In this document: positions 8,274 to 17,169 of the stretch, piece after piece
Numbering within the stretch: position 1 is the stretch's first letter
Layout: the number at the start of each line of letters is the position of its first letter
Assembly (NCBI RefSeq): GCF_900115225.1
Contig: NZ_FOVR01000008.1
Span: 62,001-126,000, forward strand
Length of the DNA: 64,000 bases
Direction: 5' to 3'
Source of the DNA: Cohaesibacter marisflavi
GTDB lineage: Bacteria; Pseudomonadota; Alphaproteobacteria; Rhizobiales; Cohaesibacteraceae
Program-made: the position numbers and the translations under genes
The notes under the pieces: model-generated
Databases searched by the model: none
Seen by the model: only the letters and a program-made list of their open reading frames with translations
What the model was told of the DNA's origin: nothing

Positions 8274-9173
8274 ACCAGATTTGCGCGGCTCGGCCTTTCT
8301 CCGCCAGTTTTTGGGTGTTGATCCATAAGTCTGCTTGAAGGCGTTGGTGAAGCTTGACTGGTTGTTATACCCTGCCAGAAAAGCGGCCTGACCGATTGGC
8401 ATGCCCTGATTTTCGATGGCCTGCCGGGCTTTCTCAAGACGTTGTTTGCGAATGAAGTCAGATACTGTCAGGCCGAATTGATGCTTGAAATTGCGCTGGA
8501 TAGAGCGTTTGCTCGTGCCGGTTTCCCGTGAGAGGGTCTCGATGGTCAGGTCTGCGTGCAGATTCTCGACAACATAGCTGCGCACGCGCTCTGCCTGATT
8601 GTAGATATGGACCTTTTCAAGGGGCCGCGTTTGGTGTTGCCTGTTGGTTAAATCCATACAGGCAAGTGATAGCAGTTCCATGGCCTTGGCCAGCCGATAG
8701 AGCCTGAGACTTTCGGGGGCATTGGATTCCTGAAATTGGGGGGGCGGATTGATGATCAGTTCGCCCAATTGCACCATGTCGCAGTTGGCCTGCCATAAAT
8801 AGCTGGTGATCTGCCCATTCTGGAACTGCTTCAGAATTCCTCCGTCTTGTGCATCTGTGACGGTCTGGAGCCAATCAACTGGTAGTGAAAGCTTGATCTT
8901 GCGCAGGATGCTGTCGCCATGGTTTGGCAGGCTGCGCAGGGTGCAGGACTTATTGCGCTGGATGATTGCGATTTGCGGCTGACTGCGACAGCCCCTGCCC
9001 GCATCGATATCGAACAACATGTCATCAAGATAGAATTTCTGTCCGCCTTCCAGAAACAGCAAAAGCTGGAAACAGGGAGACAGCTCTTGGGCTACAATGC
9101 CGGTATGATGTTTTGGTTTCCCATCAAGGAAAGCGACATTTGCAAAGGTTGGTGACATTTGGAAACCAGCCAT
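8268..9173 (-). CDS. AraC-family regulator of the siderophore receptor locus (PchR-like)
   Basis: The C-terminal third carries two AraC-type helix-turn-helix motifs (TIETLSRETGTSKRSIQRNF and PIGQAAFLAGYNNQSSFTNA), ending in the usual FKQTYGSTPKNWR. The N-terminal half resembles the effector domain of PchR-type regulators that sense ferric siderophores. The ATG at 9173 is chosen because GGAG lies six bases before it; this gives 301 residues, close to PchR. In-frame starts at 9239 (ATG) and 9317 (TTG) have no ribosome binding site and would bury palindromic DNA inside the gene. It is divergent from the TonB-dependent receptor gene and probably activates it in the presence of the siderophore. 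Confidence 0.85.
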   Translation of the reverse strand: MAGFQMSPTFANVAFLDGKPKHHTGIVAQELSPCFQLLLFLEGGQKFYLDDMLFDIDAGRGCRSQPQIAIIQRNKSCTLRSLPNHGDSILRKIKLSLPVDWLQTVTDAQDGGILKQFQNGQITSYLWQANCDMVQLGELIINPPPQFQESNAPESLRLYRLAKAMELLSLACMDLTNRQHQTRPLEKVHIYNQAERVRSYVVENLHADLTIETLSRETGTSKRSIQRNFKHQFGLTVSDFIRKQRLEKARQAIENQGMPIGQAAFLAGYNNQSSFTNAFKQTYGSTPKNWRRKAEPRKSGA

Positions 9174-9258
9174 TTCTTTCTCCAGTCGGGATACTCTACT
9201 TAGATTTCGTGGGTGCGTCGCTGCATGCGGGCAAGTCATGAGCGCTGCTGACTTGACG

Positions 9259-9272
9259 CTTTTGCGCAAAAG
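9259..9272. promoter_or_regulatory. 14-bp palindrome CTTTTGCGCAAAAG
   Basis: A perfect 14-bp palindrome in the divergent region between the AraC gene and the receptor gene, 86 nt upstream of the preferred AraC start. It may be a regulator site; nothing else supports this. Confidence 0.35.
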
Positions 9273-9327
9273 AATGGCGCGTCGGCGAAAGTCTTCGAAA
9301 TTTACATCAAACGCCAACTTCCATTAA

Positions 9328-9346
9328 CTTGACTATTAAAGTCAAG
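9328..9346. promoter_or_regulatory. RirA-type iron box (IRO) before the TonB-dependent receptor
   Basis: The 19-bp sequence CTTGACTATTAAAGTCAAG has perfect 7-bp arms and contains TGA-N9-TCA at 9330-9344, the published consensus of the rhizobial iron-responsive operator bound by RirA. It lies 76 nt before the receptor start codon, between that gene and the divergent AraC gene. Placement and extended symmetry make it the best of three such boxes in this locus. Confidence 0.7.
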
Positions 9347-9421
9347 ATATATTTCGGGCGCGAATGTGGCCCGAATATCTGGCTCGATCCCTTTCCAAAC
9401 AAAAAGGTTCGTTGTTTTCCA

Positions 9422-11476
9422 ATGACTTCTTATGCGTTCAATAGAATAACCAACAACAAGGACCAAAAGACCCGTCACACTGTTTTGGGCCTGACCAGCC
9501 CGACCCTCGTGCTGGCATCGCTTCTGACCACCACAGCTCTAGCCCAGGCTCAGGAGATAACCGAAGAAGACATGCTCAACGCCATTGTCGTGACTGCGGC
9601 AGGGTCCGAGACGGATGTTACCAATGCACCGGCCAGCGTTAGTGTTGTCACTTCTGAAGACATTGAAAAACTGCCCGCTCAGGATGCCCGTGCGCTTCTT
9701 GGCGATGTGCCCGGTATTACCTTCAACTATTCGGGCAACCAGAAGAAGGTTCAGATTCGCGGCCTCAGCGAGCGCTACACCCTGTTTCTGATTGATGGCA
9801 AGCGAGTCAATTCTGCGCCCAACGTGTTCCGCGGCAATGATTATGATTCCGGCTGGGTGCCCGTTGAGGCGATCGAACGGATTGAGGTCGTTCGCGGCGC
9901 CATGTCCTCACTCTACGGGTCGGATGCCATTGGCGGTGTTGTCAATATCATCACCAAGAGAGCGCAGAATGAATGGCATGGCTCTCTAACCACAGAAGTG
10001 ACCGTGCAGGAAAACCGCAAGTCGGGTGACTATGGGCGCGGGTCCTTCTCCCTGTCCGGGCCGCTTGTCAAAGACAAGCTGTTCTTGAAAACCTTCGGTA
10101 GCTATGATGTGCGCGTGGCTGATGATGATGATCTAAACCCCGGCCTCCAGCGTGATGGTACGCCTCTTCCTGGATTTTCCGAAAGCGACGACAAATTCAT
10201 TGATGGCACAGCAACCTGGTTGATCAATGACAGTCATGAAATGGACTTCAATCTGGGCTTCTCCAGCCGCAAGCAGGATGAAACCACACTAGAGCGCAAA
10301 TCGGTAGGCGTTACCCATCGCGGTGAATATGATTTCGGCTCGTCGGAAGTGAAGGTATATGGAGACCAGATCCACAATGATTATGGGCATGGCAACCGCA
10401 CGGGAGAAATGCAGCCCAACACCGCCTATAACTTCAATGCCGACGGCAAGGTCAACACCGAGGTTGATCTGATCGTTCCGCATAAGCTGACCGTTGGTGC
10501 TTCCTACAAATATCAGGAGATCAATGATGACTATGTCCTGATGGGGGCCGGTGGAACGGAGTCTTCGGTTTGGCAAGGTGCGCTGTTCCTTGAAGATCAG
10601 GCCATGATCACCGACCGGTTCGAAATGACGTTCGGCACACGCTTTGACAATCATGAGAAATTCGGCTGGAATGTCAGTCCGCGTCTTTATGGCGTTTTCA
10701 ACCTGACGGATGAGCTGACCCTCAAAGGCGGTTGGTCTTCGTCCTTTAAGGCGCCAACGCTGCTGGAAAACAGCCCCAACTGGTATCAGGTTTCCTGTGG
10801 TGGCGGATGTTATATGATCGGTAGTGAAGATCTTGATCCGGAGATCGGTTCCAGCTTCGAAGCTGGAGTTTCCTATGATCGCGATCTCTTCTCGGTAGGG
10901 CTGACAGCCTTTCATAACGAGATCAAAGACATGATCCCCTTCCCGCCTGCGCGGACATCTGACACGGTGGCCTCTCTGGGGTATACCAACTATGTCGGCC
11001 TTGCGGCCGATGGCAGCCCGATGTTTACCTATGAGAATATCGATGAAGCCCGCACCATGGGGGTAGAGGCGAGTTTCTCACTGCGTCCGCGTGATGATGT
11101 GACAATCACCGCCAACTATACCTATCTGGATGCCAAGGCTATTAGCGGAGTGAAGCGCCCTCTTGCCTATCAGCCAGAGCATACGGTGAATGTAGGCGTG
11201 GATTGGCTGGCGACGGATCAATTAACGCTGAGCGCCAAGGCGAACTATACCGGAGAGCAATATACCTATGTGCCTAGCGATGGGGACATGAGCGGGGCTT
11301 CCAAGGTGGATGGATATTTCACCGCAGATCTGACGGGAGCCTATGAGGTGAATGATAATTTCACCTTGAAAGCCGGTGTTCTCAATGTTGCTGACAAGCA
11401 GGTCTATCGGGATGTCTCGGATGATTTCAACGTGGATGGGCGCAGATACTATTTCTCCGCCAATCTTAAATTCTGA
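9422..11476 (+). CDS. TonB-dependent siderophore receptor
   Basis: A 684-residue outer-membrane receptor of the FepA/CirA type. A signal peptide ends near ALAQA, and the mature N-terminus holds a TonB-box-like NAIVVTA. The plug domain follows (SVVTSEDIEKLPAQDARALL through IERIEVVRGAMSSLYGSDAI), then a 22-strand-type barrel that ends in the canonical terminal phenylalanine (ANLKF). The ATG at 9422 is preferred to an upstream ATG at 9329 because the extra 31 residues do not look like a signal sequence and 9329 lies inside the iron box. It should import a ferric siderophore using the ExbB-ExbD-TonB system encoded 6 kb downstream. Confidence 0.92.
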   Translation: MTSYAFNRITNNKDQKTRHTVLGLTSPTLVLASLLTTTALAQAQEITEEDMLNAIVVTAAGSETDVTNAPASVSVVTSEDIEKLPAQDARALLGDVPGITFNYSGNQKKVQIRGLSERYTLFLIDGKRVNSAPNVFRGNDYDSGWVPVEAIERIEVVRGAMSSLYGSDAIGGVVNIITKRAQNEWHGSLTTEVTVQENRKSGDYGRGSFSLSGPLVKDKLFLKTFGSYDVRVADDDDLNPGLQRDGTPLPGFSESDDKFIDGTATWLINDSHEMDFNLGFSSRKQDETTLERKSVGVTHRGEYDFGSSEVKVYGDQIHNDYGHGNRTGEMQPNTAYNFNADGKVNTEVDLIVPHKLTVGASYKYQEINDDYVLMGAGGTESSVWQGALFLEDQAMITDRFEMTFGTRFDNHEKFGWNVSPRLYGVFNLTDELTLKGGWSSSFKAPTLLENSPNWYQVSCGGGCYMIGSEDLDPEIGSSFEAGVSYDRDLFSVGLTAFHNEIKDMIPFPPARTSDTVASLGYTNYVGLAADGSPMFTYENIDEARTMGVEASFSLRPRDDVTITANYTYLDAKAISGVKRPLAYQPEHTVNVGVDWLATDQLTLSAKANYTGEQYTYVPSDGDMSGASKVDGYFTADLTGAYEVNDNFTLKAGVLNVADKQVYRDVSDDFNVDGRRYYFSANLKF

Positions 11477-11503
11477 TCCTTACCAGAAATGAATTCTGAC
11501 CCG

Positions 11504-11529
11504 CCTCTCGCCCGTTTTCGGGCGGGAGG
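11504..11529 (+). terminator. Stem-loop with short T-run between receptor and esterase genes
   Basis: CCTCTCGCCCG and CGGGCGGGAGG pair over 11 bp (one G-T wobble) around a TTTT loop, followed by TTTTGG. It is 28 nt after the receptor stop codon and 63 nt before the esterase gene. It probably acts as a partial terminator or 3' stabiliser that lowers esterase expression relative to the receptor. Confidence 0.6.
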
Positions 11530-11591
11530 TTTTGGTGCGTTTATCAGCGTTTTCCTGATCTTCTGATGTCCCTACTGGAAAGTTTGCCCAA

Positions 11592-13244
11592 ATGTTCATC
11601 CAGTCCCGTTTTATCGCTCAAGCCGTGCGGGCGTTGCTCGTTGTCGGCGTGGGTGTTTTTTCCCAGAGTGTCCATGCCATGTCTCCCGAGGTGATTGAAC
11701 AAATAGATGCCATCCACGACCCCATTCGTGTTGACGTGGTCGCCAATAAGCCTGTCGCTATCCATTTGCTTGGTGATTCCGGAGCGTTGGTTGGTGTGTC
11801 ATTTGAAACGTCTGGCTTGCCATTTGATATCGCTCTTGCGGGGAAAGACGGGACGCATTACCGGCAGTTTCTGGCTCAAGGCGAAGGACGCAAGCATGTG
11901 GTGTTCATGATGCCTGACAAGCCTTCCTATCTGGCAGTCTCCAGCTCTGAGGCGGGCTCTCTTGCCATAACGCAGACAAGCATGGTCGCTGAAAAGGACC
12001 TGCATGCTCCAAAGCGCAGCTATCAAAGCCCTCGCCTTCGTGTTTTGGCCGAGAAGCTGGAACAGGAGGGGAACACTGATGCCTTTTGGCAGGACATCAC
12101 CAAAGAAGGCACGCCTATGGTGGAACCGGGCAACAAGGGCGAAACACTGTTGACCTTTCTTGCAAGAGGGGCTGAACGAAATGTCAAAATGCTAGGTGGC
12201 CCTGCCAATGATATCTATGCGCTGGAAAGGCTTGGCAACAGCGATGTCTGGTTCCGGACGGTGTCTGTGCCTGCAGGAACTTTGTTCTCCTATCAGTTGG
12301 CGAAGGATGTGCCTGATTTTGATGGCTCTAAACGCGCACGCCGTGTGGCGATTCTGGCAAAGGCCAAGGCAGACCCGCTCAATCGCTATCCATGGCCGAC
12401 TAAGGCACCGGATGCCTACAATCAGTCTTCGACCTTCCGAGCCGGTGGCGGTGCGTTGGAACCATGGTTTGAGGTCGTGTCTGAAGCACAGGGAGCGCTT
12501 AGCCATCACCGAATTGCGAGTGTCGAACTGGAGAATGAAAGAGATATCTGGATCTATCGCAGTGCCGGCTTTGATTCATCCGATCCCGATACGCCTTTGC
12601 TTTTTGTTTTTGATGGCGAACAGTTTTTGCGCAAAGGGCATCTGGATCGCAGCATTGATGCGCTGGTTGCCGCAGGCAAAATTCCGCCTCTGGCCGCTGT
12701 ATTCGTTTCTTCTATCGACAATGTGGTGCGCGCGAAAGAACTGCCGGATAATGACGCCTTTGCTGCCTTTATGGCCAAGGATGTCCTTTCCCTGGTGCGT
12801 GAAGAGTTAGGCTTTTCTCCGCGGGCCGAGAGAACAATTCTCAGCGGGTCAAGCTTCGGTGGCCTTGGCTCGACAACCATCGCGCTCAAGCATCCTGAAG
12901 CCTTTGGCGCGGTGTTGTCGCTTTCGGGGTCCTATTGGTGGTCGGACAAGGGAGCATATTCTGGCGCCAATATGATTGCCCGGCGCGTGGCGACCCATGA
13001 TCGTGCGCCGGTTCGCTTCTATCTTGCAGCAGGCCTGTTCGAGACCAGCCGTGGCGATGGCTTTGCGAGCATTTTGGAGCCAAACAGGCATCTGCATGAT
13101 GTGCTCCTTGCTAAAGGCTATAGCGTGGTCCATCAGGAGTTCCCAACGGCGCACGACATGTTTGCCTGGAGAGAGCAGTTGCCTCAAGGGCTGATTGCAT
13201 TGCTGGGAAGCGTGGATGCCAATGCGCGAGTGGTTGGCAAATAG
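11592..13244 (+). CDS. Exported alpha/beta-hydrolase, enterochelin-esterase (Fes/IroE) type
   Basis: A 550-residue protein with an N-terminal hydrophobic signal (residues about 8-30, ending VHA). An N-terminal beta domain like that of Fes is followed by an esterase-D/Fes hydrolase domain from about residue 320. The nucleophile elbow is GSSFGG with Ser421, and the catalytic histidine is probably His521 in AHDMFAW. Fes-type enzymes hydrolyse catecholate triester siderophores such as enterobactin to release iron. Here the signal sequence predicts a periplasmic enzyme, like IroE rather than cytoplasmic Fes. It follows the receptor gene and precedes a siderophore ABC importer, consistent with cutting the siderophore before inner-membrane uptake. 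Confidence 0.83.
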   Translation: MFIQSRFIAQAVRALLVVGVGVFSQSVHAMSPEVIEQIDAIHDPIRVDVVANKPVAIHLLGDSGALVGVSFETSGLPFDIALAGKDGTHYRQFLAQGEGRKHVVFMMPDKPSYLAVSSSEAGSLAITQTSMVAEKDLHAPKRSYQSPRLRVLAEKLEQEGNTDAFWQDITKEGTPMVEPGNKGETLLTFLARGAERNVKMLGGPANDIYALERLGNSDVWFRTVSVPAGTLFSYQLAKDVPDFDGSKRARRVAILAKAKADPLNRYPWPTKAPDAYNQSSTFRAGGGALEPWFEVVSEAQGALSHHRIASVELENERDIWIYRSAGFDSSDPDTPLLFVFDGEQFLRKGHLDRSIDALVAAGKIPPLAAVFVSSIDNVVRAKELPDNDAFAAFMAKDVLSLVREELGFSPRAERTILSGSSFGGLGSTTIALKHPEAFGAVLSLSGSYWWSDKGAYSGANMIARRVATHDRAPVRFYLAAGLFETSRGDGFASILEPNRHLHDVLLAKGYSVVHQEFPTAHDMFAWREQLPQGLIALLGSVDANARVVGK

Positions 13245-13257
13245 GCTGTTGATATCT

Positions 13258-13276
13258 TGAATTTGATATTCAAATT
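13258..13276. promoter_or_regulatory. RirA-type iron box before the siderophore-binding protein gene
   Basis: TGA-N9-TCA spans 13258-13272 and overlaps a 17-bp inverted repeat, AATTTGA-TAT-TCAAATT, at 13260-13276. It lies between the esterase stop codon and the binding-protein gene (start 13409), suggesting a second iron-controlled promoter within the locus. Confidence 0.6.
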
Positions 13277-13348
13277 TAAGTCATGAGCCTGTTTTGGTGC
13301 TTTTCATTGTCACATCTTGGCCTATGTTGCAAGTGACACTCATGTTTA

Positions 13349-13366
13349 AGAGGCAATTCTGCCTCT
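13349..13366 (+). terminator. Hairpin followed by T-run in the leader of the siderophore-binding gene
   Basis: AGAGGCA-ATTC-TGCCTCT is a perfect 7-bp stem with a tetraloop, and a run of seven T's follows a few bases later (from about 13378). It looks like a terminator for transcripts from the esterase gene. Because the iron box lies upstream, it would also sit in the leader of the importer transcript. Confidence 0.5.
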
Positions 13367-13408
13367 CCCGCCTCCTCTTTTTTTGAAGTGCTTACAAGGG
13401 ATTGATAG

Positions 13409-14326
13409 ATGACTTCACGACCGTTTCGCCTTGCTTTGGCTTTTTCTGGCCTGCTTGCATTTGTTGCTCCGCAAGCTCTGGCTGAAGACTTGGAAATACC
13501 AACGGCACGGGATGCCGTGCACTTTTCCAGCCATCCGAGCTCCGTGGTTGTGATGGATGTTGCCGCTCTGGATACGATTGATGCCTTGGGGGTTGAGCCG
13601 GTCGGTGTGCCCGACAAGCTCTATGTTTCCTATCTGGATCATCTGTCGCAATCGGCGGAAGGCGTTGGAAGTCTGTTTGAGCCAAACTACGAGGCCATCA
13701 ATGCGCTGCAGCCGGATCTGGTTGTCGTTGGTGGTCGCTCCGCCAAGCAGTATGACCAGATGTCGAAAATGGTGCCAACCATCGATATGACGATCTGGGG
13801 GACCGACATGGTTGGTCAGGCCAAGGCCCGTCTGGAAGCCTATGGAGCACTGTTTGACAAGGAGCAAAAAGCCAAGGAGCTGGAAGCGGCATTCGATGCC
13901 AAGGTTGCCGAGGCGCAAGCCGCTGTTGAGGGCAAAGGCAACGGGCTGATCATTCTGGCCAACGGCCCGAAGATTTCGGCCTATGGTGCAACGGGCCGGT
14001 TCGGTTGGTTGCATGATGCGGTTGGCTTGCCTGAAGCCATTGAAAGTGTGGAAGATGCCACTCATGGCGAGGCGGTTTCCTTCGAGTTTATCCGCGACGT
14101 CAATCCCGATTGGTTGCTGGTAATTGACCGTTCTGCTGCGATCGGAGCCAGTGGCGCCTCGGCAGATACCACTCTGGACAATGCTCTCGTGCATGAAACC
14201 AAGGCATGGAAAGAAGGCCATATTGTCTATCTCGATGCGGCTAATATCTATATCGCCAGCGGCGGCATACAGTCCATGACCCACACGCTTGACGAGGTTA
14301 TCAAGGCATTTGGCAAGGCTGATTGA
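13409..14326 (+). CDS. Siderophore ABC transporter substrate-binding protein (FatB/CeuE/VctP type)
   Basis: A 305-residue class III periplasmic binding protein. The signal peptide (residues 1-25) ends in ALA before EDLEIPTARD. The segments VVVMDVAALDTIDALGVEPVGVP and QPDLVVVGGRSAKQYDQM match the pattern of catecholate-siderophore binders such as YclQ, FatB, CeuE and VctP. No lipobox cysteine is seen, as expected for a soluble Gram-negative protein. It is followed by two FecCD-type permeases and an ATPase, so it captures the ferric siderophore (or its hydrolysis product) in the periplasm. A GGGATTGATAG stretch provides its ribosome binding site. Confidence 0.88.
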   Translation: MTSRPFRLALAFSGLLAFVAPQALAEDLEIPTARDAVHFSSHPSSVVVMDVAALDTIDALGVEPVGVPDKLYVSYLDHLSQSAEGVGSLFEPNYEAINALQPDLVVVGGRSAKQYDQMSKMVPTIDMTIWGTDMVGQAKARLEAYGALFDKEQKAKELEAAFDAKVAEAQAAVEGKGNGLIILANGPKISAYGATGRFGWLHDAVGLPEAIESVEDATHGEAVSFEFIRDVNPDWLLVIDRSAAIGASGASADTTLDNALVHETKAWKEGHIVYLDAANIYIASGGIQSMTHTLDEVIKAFGKAD

Positions 14327-14339
14327 TCGTGATGACAAC

Positions 14340-14375
14340 AAGGCAGCCTGCATTGCTATGTGTGTTGGCTGCCTT
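14340..14375 (+). repeat. Intercistronic stem-loop between binding protein and permease genes
   Basis: AAGGCAGCC and GGCTGCCTT form a perfect 9-bp stem around an 18-nt loop, followed by GTTTA. It begins 14 nt after the binding-protein stop codon. Like the stem-loops near 3268 and 31713, it separates a binding-protein gene from its permease genes and probably favours expression of the former. Confidence 0.6.
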
Positions 14376-14406
14376 GTTTATCATTGTCATTCAAAGGTGA
14401 TGAAAC

Positions 14407-15393
14407 ATGATCAAGGGTTGGATATTCGCGCTTGCCATTTTGGGGCTCGGAATCGTTTCGAGCCTTTTTGTTGGTGCGATTGATCTGGATGCCGGTCGCT
14501 TTTTGCAAACCGGAGAAGGTCTGAATCTGCTTCTGGTCAGTCGTATTCCGCGTACGCTGGCCGTTTTGCTGACCGGTGCGTCGTTGGCTGTTGCCGGTAT
14601 TATTATGCAGATGATTGTTTCCAACCGATTTGTTGAGCCGATGACGGCGGGCTCCGGCTCGACTGCGGCGCTTGGGCTGTTGCTCATCACCTTTTTGATG
14701 CCTCAGGCATCCATATTTCTCAAGATGATTGCTGCCTGCGTTTTTTCGCTTCTGGGTACGATGGTGTTTCTGGCGATGGTGCGCCGCTTGCCTGCGCATC
14801 AGCCATTGCTGGTGCCGTTGGTGGGGATAGCCTATGGCGGGGTTGTAAGCGCGCTCGTGACGTTCATCGCCTTCCAGACGGATCTGCTGCAATATCTCCA
14901 AACATGGTTCAACGGCGAATTTTCGGGCATCCTTCAGGGGCGCTACGAGCTTTTGTGGTTGACCGGAATATTGATGATTGTGGCCTATCTTGTGGCTGAC
15001 CAGTTCGCCATTCTCGGACTTGGCCGCAATGTCAGCATCAATCTGGGGCTCAATTACCACCAGATAGTACGGCTGGGGTTGGTGATTGTATCTCTGATTT
15101 CAGCGGTGACGGTGGTCACTGTCGGGGTCATTCCGTTTGTCGGGCTGGTTGTACCCAACATCGTCAGCCGGTGGCTGGGTGATAATTTGCGTAAGACGCT
15201 TCCCGTTACAGCCATGATGGGCGCGGGGCTGGTTCTGCTCTCCGATCTCATTGGGCGGATCGTGCGCCATCCCTTCGAAATTCCGGCAGCAACCATTTTT
15301 GGATTTGTCGGTGCTGCGCTGTTTTTGTGGCTGCTCTATTTTCCGCCGCGCCGTCCGTCGACAGCTGAAAGCCAGCAGGAGAAAAGCGCCTGA
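14407..15393 (+). CDS. Siderophore ABC transporter permease 1 (FecCD family)
   Basis: A 328-residue inner-membrane permease with about nine or ten membrane segments. Family landmarks are SRIPRTLAVLLTGASLAVAG near residues 48-67 and GVIPFVGLVVPNIVSRWLGD near 238-258, the latter being the coupling region to the ATPase. Its closest pattern is the YclN/CeuB/FatD group. The stop codon overlaps the next permease start by one base (TGATG). Confidence 0.9.
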   Translation: MIKGWIFALAILGLGIVSSLFVGAIDLDAGRFLQTGEGLNLLLVSRIPRTLAVLLTGASLAVAGIIMQMIVSNRFVEPMTAGSGSTAALGLLLITFLMPQASIFLKMIAACVFSLLGTMVFLAMVRRLPAHQPLLVPLVGIAYGGVVSALVTFIAFQTDLLQYLQTWFNGEFSGILQGRYELLWLTGILMIVAYLVADQFAILGLGRNVSINLGLNYHQIVRLGLVIVSLISAVTVVTVGVIPFVGLVVPNIVSRWLGDNLRKTLPVTAMMGAGLVLLSDLIGRIVRHPFEIPAATIFGFVGAALFLWLLYFPPRRPSTAESQQEKSA

Positions 15394-16349
15394 TGGTTGA
15401 AAGACGCCTGATATATGCGCTTCTGCTGTTTGTGGTCTGCGCCGTTGCCTTTTTGACGGTCAACGCTCGGGGTAACTGGGAGTTCGTATTGTGGTTTCGC
15501 GGGACCAAGCTTTTGGGTATCTCTCTGGTGGCGATTGCGATTGCGGTCTCAACGGTTTTGTTCCAAACGCTGACGAAGAACCGCATTCTGACGCCCTCCC
15601 TTATGGGGTTCGATGCCCTTTATGCACTGCTACAAACCGCGCTGGTCTTCTTTCTAGGCGGCCTCGGCTTTGCGCAATTGGCGCCTCAGGTTTCCTTCTT
15701 TACGTCTTTCTTCTTCATGATGCTTGCCTCACTGGCTCTGTTCGGCACTCTGCTCGGGCAATCGCAGCAAGCGCGCGGGGAAGATATGCATCGTCTGTTG
15801 TTGACGGGCATTATCTTCGGAGTTCTGTTTCGCTCGGTTACCTCCTTTTTTCAGCGCCTGATTGACCCCAATGATTTCGTGGTTGCTGCCACCTCTTCCA
15901 TGGCCAGCTTCAATTCCATCAACGGCGATCTGCTTCTGGTAAGCAGTGTGATCATGGCGTTGGGGCTGATCGCTGCCTGGTATTTACGATTTGATCTGGA
16001 TGTGTTGGCGCTGGGGCGCGATGCGGCGATCAATCTTGGCATCAATTACAAGCAGCGGGTTTATGTAACGCTTGTTATCATCGCCAGTCTGGTGTCTGTC
16101 TCAACCGCACTGGTCGGGCCGGTTGCCTTTTTCGGACTTCTGGTCAGTAACCTCACCTACCATCTGTTTCCCACCCATAGACATGCCATTCTGCTGCCTG
16201 CGGCCTCGCTCCTGTCGGCTTGTGTACTTATCGGGGGGCAAACCATCCTTGAGCAACTTCTCAACTTCTCTACGCCTCTCAGCGTGATTGTCGAGTTTCT
16301 GGGAGGCGTGACCTTCCTTCTCTTGATCCTGAAAGGAAGGAGCCGATGA
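15393..16349 (+). CDS. Siderophore ABC transporter permease 2 (FecCD family)
   Basis: A 318-residue permease paralogous to the preceding one and forming a heterodimer with it, as in YclO/CeuC/FatC. The segment LTKNRILTPSLMGFDALYAL marks the early part, and LVGPVAFFGLLVSNLTYHLF near residues 230-250 is the ATPase-coupling region. It overlaps the upstream stop by one base and the downstream ATPase start by four (ATGA), so the three genes are translated together. Confidence 0.9.
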   Translation: MVERRLIYALLLFVVCAVAFLTVNARGNWEFVLWFRGTKLLGISLVAIAIAVSTVLFQTLTKNRILTPSLMGFDALYALLQTALVFFLGGLGFAQLAPQVSFFTSFFFMMLASLALFGTLLGQSQQARGEDMHRLLLTGIIFGVLFRSVTSFFQRLIDPNDFVVAATSSMASFNSINGDLLLVSSVIMALGLIAAWYLRFDLDVLALGRDAAINLGINYKQRVYVTLVIIASLVSVSTALVGPVAFFGLLVSNLTYHLFPTHRHAILLPAASLLSACVLIGGQTILEQLLNFSTPLSVIVEFLGGVTFLLLILKGRSR

Positions 16350-17104
16350 TTGACATCCGCTCTGTCAGCCATGCTTTGCATGGGCAGACAATTCTCAGTG
16401 ATATTTCGGTCCAGTTGCCAAAGGGCAAGGTCACAGCGCTGGTTGGCCCCAATGGGGCTGGTAAGTCCACCCTGCTCTCCCTCATCGCTCGCCTGCAGCC
16501 CTTGCAAAAAGGCACCATTGAGGTCGACGGGCTGGATGTAACCCAGACACCGAGCAAGCAACTGGCCAAGACACTCGCTATCCTTACCCAATCCAACCAG
16601 TTGGCCTCGCGGTTGACCGTTGCAGATCTCGTTGCCTTTGGCCGCTTCCCGCATCATCAGGGTCGGCCAACGGTTGAGGATAATAAGCTTGTTGATGAAG
16701 CCATCGAAAGCCTTGAGCTTACTTCCATCCGGCATCGCTTCATTGATGAAATATCGGGGGGGCAGCGGCAGAAGGCTTTTGTGGCCATGGCCTATGCGCA
16801 GGATACGGATTATTTGCTGCTTGATGAGCCCTTGAACAATCTGGATATGAAAAGCGCCCGCACGCTTATGCAGCGCCTTGGTTCCCTTTCAGCCCAGTCG
16901 AGCAAGACCATTGTTGTCGTTCTTCACGAGATCAACTATGCGGCGCTTTATGCAGACTGGATTGTTGGCCTGAAAGACGGGCGCCTGGTGGCCAACGGTG
17001 AGACAAAATATTTCCTGACCAACGAAACGATTGAGCAAGTCTTCGACATGCAGGCCGATATTCACGACGTCGGTGAGCATCGCTTTGTCATGCATTATCG
17101 CTAA
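16346..17104 (+). CDS. Siderophore ABC transporter ATP-binding protein
   Basis: A 252-residue FepC/FecE-type ATPase. Walker A is GPNGAGKST (residues 34-42), the signature ISGGQRQ begins at residue 136, and Walker B ends in LLLDEP with Asp160 and Glu161. The switch histidine is in VVLHEINYA. Compact length with no extra regulatory domain is normal for iron-siderophore ATPases (YclP/CeuD). It completes the importer begun at 13409 and is the last gene before the next iron box. Confidence 0.92.
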   Translation: MIDIRSVSHALHGQTILSDISVQLPKGKVTALVGPNGAGKSTLLSLIARLQPLQKGTIEVDGLDVTQTPSKQLAKTLAILTQSNQLASRLTVADLVAFGRFPHHQGRPTVEDNKLVDEAIESLELTSIRHRFIDEISGGQRQKAFVAMAYAQDTDYLLLDEPLNNLDMKSARTLMQRLGSLSAQSSKTIVVVLHEINYAALYADWIVGLKDGRLVANGETKYFLTNETIEQVFDMQADIHDVGEHRFVMHYR

Positions 17105-17169
17105 AGCCGGCTTTGATCGCGTGGCGTCTGAGCGATAGAAAATGTCACTTTAGCGCAAGTCTGTTAACT

